Translations under genes and position numbers: made by a program
Assembly: GCF_900142925.1 (NCBI RefSeq)
Contig: NZ_FRCN01000005.1
Coordinates: 62,001-126,000, forward strand
From: Chitinophaga sp. CF418
Lineage (GTDB): Bacteria; Bacteroidota; Bacteroidia; Chitinophagales; Chitinophagaceae
Reading direction: 5' to 3'
Length of the DNA: 64,000 bases
Shown: piece after piece, positions 62,960 to 64,000 of the stretch
Layout: the number at the start of each line of letters is the position of its first letter
How positions within the stretch are numbered: position 1 is the stretch's first letter
The notes under the pieces: model-generated
What the model was told of the DNA's origin: nothing
The model's input: the letters and a program-made list of their open reading frames with translations, nothing else
Databases searched by the model: none

Positions 62960-63112
62960 TCAAAACAATGTCTTTACCGTTCCATCAGGTGTAATCTTTC
63001 TAACCGCTGAATTACCCCAATCTGAAACATAGATGTTGTTTGATGAATCAAGCGTTTCACTGTTTATTAGATGGAACGACGCAATACTTGCTGGCCCATC
63101 AGCACGTTTGCA
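62960..63112 (-). pseudogene. NHL-repeat protein remnant
   Basis: On the minus strand about 50 codons read RADGPASIASFHLINSETLD, then SSNNIYVSDWGNSAVRKITP and DGTVKTLF with a stop at 62960-62962. This is one NHL beta-propeller repeat and the true C-terminus of such a protein. An in-frame TGA lies just upstream of it, so the rest of the gene is gone. Confidence 0.7.
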
Positions 63113-63136
63113 CTGTCGTCAAAGGATTGCTTATTT

Positions 63137-64000
63137 TTATTTTTCTAACCACTGATGTTCTGTCAAATAGGTAACACTTTCTTCCACAGTTTCTAAAAGT
63201 GTATGTCTTGGCCAATATTCAATCAAACGTTTTCCTTTCTCGATGCTGAAATGACCGCTACGGGCAATATGTAAATAGGTTTTTTCAATATGGGTTTTGT
63301 CTTTCGTATAGTCACACCATTCGTTCCAGGAAAGAAACTTTATTTTTTCCTCCTTACCAAAATATTGGTACATCGCCTGCGCATATCCCAATAACGTAAT
63401 AGATTCTGATCCTACCGCATGAAAACTCTCGCCTAAGGCTAAATTCCGATGTGTAATGGCATTGAAGAAAACTTGCGCCACATCGTCTGCATGTACATGG
63501 TGCAAAGTTTCCATGCCGAAGTTAGGAAGGGCAATTTCTTCACCCTTCTGAATTTGTTTAAATATGTTGATATCCTGATTGCCGACAGGATTGATAATGA
63601 ACCATCCTGGACCTGAAATCTGTCCTGGCATGATAACCGTTTCGGGAAAGCCTTGCTGCCTGTAAAGGTTATGGAGGTACTCCTCACTTTTCGCTTTCTG
63701 TATCCCATATTCGTCTAACGGAAACTTAGGCTGGTCTTCAACAACCGGTATCGTAGTTGCCTTCCCATGCGCCCAAATGGAGGAACAGTAAACATAGTGG
63801 GAAAGATTTGTGTTTTTCAAAGCCGCGGCTATGCTTTTTGTGCTTTCAAGCGTAAAGTTGATCAGATCAACAACTATATCTGCATTTAATGCAGCAATTT
63901 TACTTTCAAATTCTTTAACCGGTTCTTTATCACGGTCAAGAATCAGGTGCTCAACTTCCCTCCAGGAAACATCATCGGTGTAGGGTTTGCTTTGTCCACG
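63137..64000 (-). CDS. NAD-dependent epimerase/dehydratase family protein (partial)
   Basis: At least 288 codons; the frame is open from the stop at 63137 to the window edge, so the N-terminus with the NAD-binding GxxGxxG lies outside. Visible parts of an extended SDR: ALNADIVVDLINFTLESTKS, the catalytic Ser in YVYCSSIWAHG, Tyr-x3-Lys in DEYGIQKAKSEEYL, then PGQISGPGW and VHADDVAQVFFNAI, ending VTYLTEHQWLEK. It probably acts on a nucleotide sugar or similar. Substrate not determined. It sits next to decayed genes but is itself intact in the window. Confidence 0.85.
   Translation of the reverse strand, partial: RGQSKPYTDDVSWREVEHLILDRDKEPVKEFESKIAALNADIVVDLINFTLESTKSIAAALKNTNLSHYVYCSSIWAHGKATTIPVVEDQPKFPLDEYGIQKAKSEEYLHNLYRQQGFPETVIMPGQISGPGWFIINPVGNQDINIFKQIQKGEEIALPNFGMETLHHVHADDVAQVFFNAITHRNLALGESFHAVGSESITLLGYAQAMYQYFGKEEKIKFLSWNEWCDYTKDKTHIEKTYLHIARSGHFSIEKGKRLIEYWPRHTLLETVEESVTYLTEHQWLEK

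Overview
The window looks like chromosomal DNA of a gliding, polysaccharide-degrading member of the Bacteroidota, most likely Chitinophaga or a close relative in the Chitinophagaceae. This is inferred from several signs. Two secreted proteins carry Por/type IX secretion (T9SS) C-terminal sorting domains. TonB-dependent receptors carry carboxypeptidase-D-like N-terminal domains. The Rhs proteins are of the Bacteroidota DUF6443 type, and one promoter matches the TTTG / TAnnTTTG consensus. No rRNA or CRISPR array was seen. One tRNA-Pro(CGG) lies near the right end.

Left third (1-19.4 kb): a polymorphic-toxin locus read on the minus strand. Four genes form one operon of about 17 kb. They are a 2199-aa secreted protein with an SpvB-like N-terminus, a PA14 domain and DUF5977 repeats; a 541-aa secreted YD-associated protein; a 2858-aa Rhs/YD-repeat protein with a C-terminal toxin-like domain; and a 153-aa candidate immunity gene. 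Downstream lies a displaced (orphan) rhs C-terminal cassette with its own small candidate immunity gene. The orphan shares 176 bp of Rhs-core DNA with the main gene and is bracketed by an imperfect 53-bp direct repeat. A 5'-truncated XRE regulator sits at the left edge.

Middle (20-49 kb): a T9SS-secreted metallopeptidase; a siderophore-type TonB receptor; an orphan OmpR-type regulator; the ATP-grasp / alpha-E / transglutaminase triad; and an amino-acid permease, ketoglutarate-semialdehyde dehydrogenase, DHDPS-family and AraC cluster that fits L-hydroxyproline catabolism but lacks its first two enzymes here. These are followed by an aldo/keto reductase; a lipoprotein; a hairpin-rich intergenic region; a ComA-like phosphosulfolactate synthase; a DMT exporter divergent from a CGNR regulator across a clear inverted-repeat operator; an aldose epimerase; a persulfide dioxygenase-rhodanese; a broken histidine kinase with its response regulator; a LytS/LytTR pair; and an outer-membrane beta-barrel receptor.

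Right third (49-64 kb): a glycosyltransferase / GH130 cluster; an AraC regulator beside a GH47 alpha-mannosidase; a T9SS type-B adhesin-like protein; a DUF3592-like membrane protein; and an SPFH protein. After the tRNA-Pro gene and its terminator the DNA is AT-rich, with decayed gene fragments (a frameshifted small protein and an NHL-repeat remnant). It ends in an NAD-dependent epimerase gene that runs off the window.
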